DNA of 12,740 nt. It comes from Opitutia bacterium UBA3151 (GTDB lineage: Bacteria > Verrucomicrobiota > Verrucomicrobiia > Opitutales > Seribacteraceae). Numbering within the stretch: the stretch's first letter is position 1; every line of letters begins with the position of its first letter. This document shows, piece by piece, positions 12,001-12,740 of the stretch. The DNA lies in NCBI GenBank assembly GCA_002364975.1, contig DEYT01000102.1, positions 1 through 12,740 of the forward strand, given 5' to 3'. The notes under the pieces were generated by a model that saw only the letters and a program-made list of their open reading frames with translations, was not told where the DNA came from and searched no databases. The translations under genes and the position numbers were made by a program.

Positions 12001-12740
12001 AAATGGGGTATCGAAAATTCGCTTGTTAGTACCCACCCATTTCAGGGATTCCCTCCAGAACGGAGCAAGCCTGCTGCCATTACCAAGATCTATTGGGGTG
12101 GCTCAGACGGTGGAAAAGATCCAAGCATTTGGGAAAATGTTCTGGAAACTGGAGAAGTCAGCGTAGGCCTTCGGAAGCTCTCGGATGGGGTCAATTTGAT
12201 TGCTACTCCATCGCCAAATCAATCAGGCGGCACTTACCCAGCAAGTAAACTACTGGATGGTCTCTTACCAACTGATGGCTGGCGATCTACCTGGACGGCA
12301 TGGTTAAAAGTAAATCCCCAGTTGACTTTCAATCTTGGTAAGAAAAGGGAAATGAATAAAATCAGGATTTATTTTCAACCCTATGAAAGGGCTGCTGAGT
12401 TAAAAGAAGTCGCGGTTTATATCGCGGATGAGGAAATGAATTATGAACTTTTAAGTACTTTCCCTGGAGGCCCTGGCCCCGTACAGCAAGGAAAATTTAC
12501 TGAGTTTGATATGACTGGTGTAACCACCCAAGCGATTCGCTTAGAACCAGAATACGACGGTTGGGGCCATATGTGGGGTGAGGTAGAATTCTGGGTTCAT
12601 GACACAGGAGAGTTTGAGGCTCCCGTTTATGGTTTGGCCCCAGGACAAACCTATTACTACCGATCTTTTGGCTCTAACAACGGTGGAAGTGTTTGGGCTC
12701 CCTATACTCAATCTTTCAAAGCAGAGGATAAGGTCGCTTA
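1..12740 (+). CDS. Giant multidomain secreted/surface protein, LamG/Ig/FN3-like, partial at both ends
   Basis: Frame +1 reads 4,246 codons without a stop; neither a start nor a certain stop is present, and the last two bases (TA) could begin a stop or a Tyr codon. The product is a string of beta-sandwich modules: glycine-rich repeats, ten LamG/jellyroll domains, five FN3-like modules with a Y-W-G motif, four Ig-like (He_PIG type) domains, two DUF2341, one PA14-like and one F5/8C-like domain. There is no catalytic domain, no membrane segment and no signal peptide in view (the N-terminus lies upstream). I find only six Cys (residues 216, 612, 2474, 3074, 3694, 3978), as expected for an exported protein. 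Families of this kind bind carbohydrate or protein ligands outside the cell, so an adhesin or polysaccharide-binding surface protein is the likeliest role; this is inferred. An unbroken frame over 12.7 kb with conserved motifs throughout argues for a functional gene, not a pseudogene. Confidence 0.97.
34..435 (+). repeat. Glycine-rich repeat A (residues 12-145)
   Basis: This is the first of two paralogous glycine-rich segments. It runs from a GGSGGG block through GGGAIEL, an alternating hydrophobic stretch (QVLISEGVQISMNGG), GGSIRI (residues 79-84) and GGAGGGGRIALI (119-130), ending at LLDGG. The same order of landmarks recurs in repeat B. Short hydrophobic beta strands alternate with glycine clusters, which suggests a repetitive beta fold, but the structure is not known to me. 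Similar GGGGRIAL-type segments occur in giant exported proteins of PVC-group bacteria. The segment may begin upstream of the window. Confidence 0.8.
436..993 (+). other. Beta-rich spacer between the glycine-rich repeats (residues 146-331)
   Basis: This stretch has short alternating hydrophobic segments such as LSLNSGTLTLDTSG and SLLLDIDGNVSIGSNLVLNG, resembling the beta-solenoid style of exported adhesins. It contains one of the six cysteines (residue 216). Towards its end glycine content rises again (GGGRGYEIG, STGGGSYGNSG) and leads into repeat B. I recognise no named domain here. Confidence 0.55.
994..1365 (+). repeat. Glycine-rich repeat B (residues 332-455)
   Basis: This is the second copy of the glycine-rich segment. 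It repeats the landmarks of copy A in order: GGSGGG, GGGGGAIGI, a beta stretch (SFSLEANTTISVNGG), GGSIRI (residues 399-404), KLEAIGGNA and AGGGGRIALI (431-440), then NASGG. The spacing between GGSIRI and GRIAL is about 35 residues here and about 45 in copy A, the difference being a charged loop in A. The copies have diverged clearly outside the landmarks, so the duplication is not recent. Confidence 0.82.
1402..2079 (+). other. LamG domain 1 (residues 468-693)
   Basis: This is a complete LamG/concanavalin-like jellyroll. It has the entry strand LVGYWKLDEASG, the FDG motif at residues 515-517 (FYFDGINDKIVIP), the core strand YTVSIWYYPE, WYHIVC, a YVNGS hairpin, and the closing motif GMLDEVRLYKKSF followed by a short helix (EDVQQLF). 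Length, about 226 residues, is normal for the family. Such domains bind glycans or proteins, often with Ca2+; the ligand cannot be read from the sequence. It is not interrupted. Confidence 0.9.
2305..3684 (+). other. HKWG-type LamG-like domain H1, split by LamG2
   Basis: Part one (residues 769-799) is the entry strand NGLFAWYQSD, corresponding to the LWLDASD strand of the other HKWG-type domains. Part two (from about residue 1021) resumes with MKDFSGNQRHA (the W-x-DKSG-xx-HA position of the relatives), then LDYGKKLMIP (FDG position, degenerate), ITLFIYGRE, and ends with AYLGHKWGL and SAHPYRN (HKWG at 1211-1214). A complete LamG lies between the parts. The entry strand lacks the usual W-L-D and the FDG is lost, so any metal or ligand site here is probably altered. 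Confidence 0.72.
2398..3054 (+). other. LamG domain 2, inserted in H1 (residues 800-1018)
   Basis: This is a complete LamG: LLLFLSFDESNG, DKSGNQYHG, LTFDGDNDGLAF (FDG at 845-847), FSISFWFQRD, MLAQSS, NDNLEIGS, WHHFTMTYG, the closing strand DFNGSIDDFRIYRKEL and a helix (ATEIGQLF). It is the closest relative of LamG3 in this window; the spacing from the NVxLAQSS motif to FRIY is 108 residues in both. It sits within a loop of H1, which itself sits within an Ig-like domain. Confidence 0.88.
3817..4761 (+). other. FN3-like YWG module M1, split before its last strand
   Basis: The first part (residues 1273-1362) opens with PPRIRTTEAREIGSTSARL, has SFLWGTDPN at the YWG position, then FLSGLSPNTSYYFQSKALN and SAGISNGDA. 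The final strand of the module (PQSFTTG, residues 1581-1587; compare LQTFTTG in M3) appears only after a complete LamG domain. The LamG therefore seems to be inserted between the last two strands. The YWG motif has changed to LWG here. The family is an FN3-like module I know mainly from large PVC-group proteins; its function is structural or unknown. Confidence 0.72.
4090..4737 (+). other. LamG domain 3, inserted in M1 (residues 1364-1579)
   Basis: This complete LamG has the entry strand FYWELNDTNS, DSAGRSNG, LNFDGDDDYINMG (FDG at 1407-1409), FTVSLWFNRA, NVLLAQSS, NDNLEIGSFGS, WYHLTVLYG, YLNGTK, and DFNGMLHDFRIYLSEL followed by a helix (DEEIKILAHQ). It is clearly paralogous to LamG2 at protein level and in parts at DNA level (shared TGCTTGCCCAATC followed by a similar stretch). 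Confidence 0.9.
4774..5070 (+). other. FN3-like YWG module M2, uninterrupted
   Basis: This module (residues 1592-1690) shows the layout without inserts: PPIIRISPARNITDSNATI, then EVFLYWGDFDHG (YWG at 1627-1629), LWQNSQSLG, LNISGFSSGDEIFYQARA, and the closing WADNSGKFRT. It serves as the internal reference for the split copies M1, M3 and M5. It follows M1 immediately and is followed immediately by M3. Confidence 0.8.
5080..6090 (+). other. FN3-like YWG module M3, split by LamG4
   Basis: Part one (residues 1694-1720) is SLIRTLPAVDQSLSRATLKG ending ELLSNGG. Part two (residues 1949-2030) resumes as GGENPVVSLYWGNEDAG, then TAWDQKVNLGVLETGLFS, the SGL strand, ETFFYRLSAENSAGVTWA and LQTFTTG. Both parts align with M2, and nearly the whole space between them is one LamG domain. 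The break falls just before the strand that carries YWG, in the same place as the first break in M5. Confidence 0.82.
5185..5832 (+). other. LamG domain 4, inserted in M3 (residues 1729-1944)
   Basis: This complete LamG has GLVGHWRFDEGQGS, YDSTGL, LQFDGGNLAYVDLG (FDG at 1782-1784), LSFSAWVFKED, WQHVVALVDETG, YRNGELKG, LGRSN, and the closing GMMDDFRLYERAL with a helix (KDEVESIYRGD). All hallmarks are present, so it is likely to fold as an independent side domain on M3. Its residues before GLVGHW (TVELIDLQSP) may be a linker. Confidence 0.9.
6121..6837 (+). other. HKWG-type LamG-like domain H2 (residues 2041-2279)
   Basis: This is an uninterrupted example of the subtype: LLLWLDATDINGDFNQ (acidic, D-rich loop), WRDKSGASRHA (2071-2081), LKFDGIASYL, TIFIVSQGHD, VWALRK, VVDSG, VGEILIFDSAL, and GHLAHKWGL with SHPYKQ at the end. 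The fold is a LamG-like jellyroll; the C-terminal (Y/H)L(A/G)HKWG...HP(Y/F/W) motif distinguishes it from the classical LamG domains in this protein. Acidic residues in the first loop could bind Ca2+, which is inference. Confidence 0.82.
6859..7104 (+). other. Ig-like (He_PIG-type) domain 2
   Basis: This complete domain (residues 2287-2368) shows NLPAGLSLDSSTGEITGSP in the middle, followed by NSILGATNQAGSLSKNITFEI. This is the standard putative-Ig (He_PIG) pattern. It provides the uninterrupted reference for the split Ig-like domain near 2155-3810. It begins the first of two Ig / DUF2341 / LamG units. Confidence 0.85.
7105..7440 (+). other. DUF2341 domain, copy 1 (residues 2369-2480)
   Basis: This copy shows YPFRLDIAIDGYSG, LQDFAFYLELNSSI, the diagnostic FASPFGHDLRFLSADGSNEL followed by KYEVVEW, then FWVLLPELNASTSIQAVWGN. 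In the family these domains nearly always precede a LamG domain, as here. Function is unknown; a beta-sandwich role in binding outer glycans is commonly supposed. It holds one Cys (2474). Confidence 0.88.
7441..8070 (+). other. LamG domain 5 (residues 2481-2690)
   Basis: This uninterrupted LamG follows DUF2341: GVWHMDED, DSKGSFHATP, VNFDGVDDYLNM (FDG at 2526-2528), LTISFWSYGK, WIYWVLQKD, IYKNGVLFAEG, KVGTAR, and the closing KGWLDEFRIG with AAAYESQR. The GVWHM entry strand is the usual form of LamG next to DUF2341. Confidence 0.88.
8110..8373 (+). other. Ig-like (He_PIG-type) domain 3
   Basis: This complete domain (residues 2704-2791) contains GLPAGLSFDASTGEISGVP and TYQVTVTAENNFGQD, the textbook He_PIG motif pair. 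It starts the second Ig / DUF2341 / LamG unit. Confidence 0.88.
8374..8712 (+). other. DUF2341 domain, copy 2 (residues 2792-2904)
   Basis: This copy parallels copy 1: TRFDFSGYSGGETLKDFPV, FLNFDSSI, FASPQLNDLRFFDNAGREL, NYEIETIEEAS, FSVWVQVPEMNASNSVTAYW. Shared FASP, DLRF, NAS and W-G positions show that the two copies are paralogues, though well diverged. It is followed at once by a LamG entry strand (GVWHYRP). Confidence 0.88.
8713..9897 (+). other. LamG domain 6, split by a PA14-like domain
   Basis: Part one (residues 2905-2993) carries the entry strand FKGVWHYRP, SFAGGPDQSIAVP (FDG position, changed to FAG) and YTFSTWIKLENLPD. Part two (3166-3299) carries FRNGKMGVTHRINNG, QWTHVVAQVDIENQ, IFKNGNLVHNEG, WSIGMGDLAFAIDETRFSS and a final WIAASYNNQ. 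The parts make one LamG, interrupted after its core strand by some 170 residues. The loss of FDG suggests a weakened ligand or metal site. Confidence 0.75.
8980..9495 (+). other. PA14-like domain inserted in LamG6 (residues 2994-3165)
   Basis: The sequence runs from IRIFQQGPRQGLYIEGNGDF through FMAYFKPPETGIYQFRCTDK and DDRATIWLDLDRDQTFE to YMLAIGHGQGGGGSRL and WRIIDPSDPSQ. The P-E-T-G-x-Y-x-F core, the DD pair, the D-x-D-x-D acidic loop (3086-3090), the G-G-G-G-S-R-L stretch and the closing DPSDPSQ are hallmarks of the PA14-like version in large PVC-group proteins. PA14 domains bind carbohydrate, often with Ca2+. The ligand here is unknown. Confidence 0.78.
9949..10179 (+). other. Ig-like (He_PIG-type) domain 4
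   Basis: This complete domain (residues 3317-3393) has SGLPPGLILNPTDGNLSGVP and RAGVYQAQLHAIYSDG, the He_PIG pattern. It follows the second DUF2341/LamG unit where a third unit would begin, but an FN3-like module follows it in place of DUF2341. Confidence 0.85.
10186..10488 (+). other. FN3-like module M4, degenerate YWG
   Basis: This module (residues 3396-3496) has APEVSISSPQTETSNSLRV, DPEVYIVADTVDHGKDLYKW, LDGLNADAVYYIRMYAVNSA and GEDWTGKESETRF. The frame of the module is clear (DxG-xxxx-W, G-L, YYxR, NSAG, W), but the YWG position reads IVAD, so the hallmark is lost. It is not interrupted. Confidence 0.7.
10501..11202 (+). other. HKWG-type LamG-like domain H3 (residues 3501-3734)
   Basis: This uninterrupted domain has LAIWLDSTDVLADG, WKDKSAFGRDM (from 3530), IDFDGNDQLW (FDG at 3562-3564), AFGVSRYTGG, HLWEISHEG, VWTDGIQLA, CQVAEFLMVRG and EGYLGHKWGI with EHPWAF. 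The D-rich first loop is shorter than in H2 and H4. About 70 bases of linker (TFGEIISEGSTPIGITSQTL) follow before M5. Confidence 0.82.
11380..12051 (+). other. HKWG-type LamG-like domain H4, inserted in M5
   Basis: This complete domain (residues 3794-4017) has LRLWLDASDADGDGSLGS (a strong D-x-D-x-D-type acidic loop), LVDKSGLGNDA, VVRFDGQDDYLKF (FDG at 3864-3866), TIFMVVNRNVGNQGFLLG, ISIRSTAM, LCELIIYQEEL and GYLAHKWGI with THPFQG. The acidic loop looks capable of binding Ca2+. It sits between two pieces of M5, in the same place as LamG4 in M3. Confidence 0.85.
12178..12603 (+). other. F5/8C (discoidin-like) domain, inserted in M5
   Basis: The segment (about residues 4060-4201) has ASKLLDGLLPTDGW (the usual A-x-x-LxDG-x-x-x-x-W), LTFNLGKKREMNKIRIYFQP, ELKEVAVYIADEEMNYELL, TTQAIRLEPEYDG and GEVEFWVHD at the end. 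This is the galactose-binding-like F5/8C layout: DG-x-W, dLG-x-x-x-x-I-x-x-I, V-x-V-x-x-S/A-D and a closing E-V-E-F. These domains bind sugars or lipids. It is the only one of its kind in the window. Confidence 0.75.

Larger units (their letters stand above)
11272..12723 (+). other. FN3-like YWG module M5, split twice
   Basis: Three pieces make one module. Piece one (residues 3758-3784) is APIIVNRNPANQTDTSAMLT then GQVIGAG. Piece two (4024-4057) is PAAITKIYWGGSDGGKDPSI then WENVLETGEVSVGL. Piece three (4202-4241) is TGEFEAPVYGLAPGQTYYYR, SFGSNNGGSVWAPYTQSFKA. Joined, they match M2 and M3 through the YWG, W, GL-x-PG-x-TYYYR, N-x-G-x-xWA and SF motifs. An HKWG-type jellyroll fills the first gap and an F5/8C-like domain the second. 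Confidence 0.8.

Noticed and set aside
1..12740. CRISPR array, tRNA, rRNA, riboswitch, promoter or terminator
   Set aside because: The whole window is coding. No short regular direct repeats with spacers, no RNA gene signatures and no intergenic DNA were seen.
1..12740. Glycoside hydrolase, lyase, sulfatase or protease domain
   Set aside because: LamG, PA14 and F5/8C domains often accompany such enzymes, but no catalytic motif was found in the translation. An enzyme could still lie outside the window.

Overview
The whole window is the inside of one gene. Frame +1 stays open from base 1 to base 12740 (4,246 full codons, no stop, no start), so this is a fragment of a giant protein of at least about 465 kDa. 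There is no intergenic DNA, RNA gene, promoter, terminator or mobile element in view, and the shorter reading frames on both strands are shadows of this gene. I see no catalytic domain. The protein is built from beta-sandwich and glycine-rich modules typical of very large secreted or surface-attached bacterial proteins. It has only six cysteines, which also suits an exported protein.

Layout, N to C: two glycine-rich repeats with a beta-rich spacer (1-1365); LamG1 (1402-2079); an Ig-like domain split by a LamG-like domain that is itself split by LamG2 (2155-3810); three consecutive FN3-like 'YWG' modules, two of them split by LamG domains (3817-6090); a LamG-like domain with a conserved HKWG motif (6121-6837); two consecutive Ig / DUF2341 / LamG units, the second LamG carrying a PA14-like insert (6859-9897); an Ig-like domain, a degenerate FN3-like module and a third HKWG-type domain (9949-11202); and a last FN3-like module split twice, by an HKWG-type domain and by an F5/8C (discoidin-like) domain (11272-12723). 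I count 10 LamG/jellyroll domains, 5 YWG modules, 4 Ig-like domains, 2 DUF2341, 1 PA14-like, 1 F5/8C and 2 glycine-rich repeats.

The most notable property is the nested, Russian-doll architecture. At least five host domains (one Ig-like, one HKWG-type LamG, three YWG modules) plus one classical LamG are interrupted in loops by complete domains, and host sequence resumes where it left off. Two YWG modules are interrupted at the same place, just before the strand carrying the YWG motif. This suggests a branched rather than linear protein, with binding domains displayed as side arms.

Organism: bacterial. The mix of YWG modules, HKWG-type jellyrolls, DUF2341-LamG pairs, He_PIG-like Ig domains and 'GGGGRIAL' glycine-rich repeats, with GC in the mid-40s percent by eye, best suits a marine Verrucomicrobiota (Opitutae/Puniceicoccales-like) or a related PVC-group bacterium. 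That is inference from remembered family distribution, not a search. The likely role is adhesion or binding of polysaccharide at the cell surface; this is also inferred from domain types.
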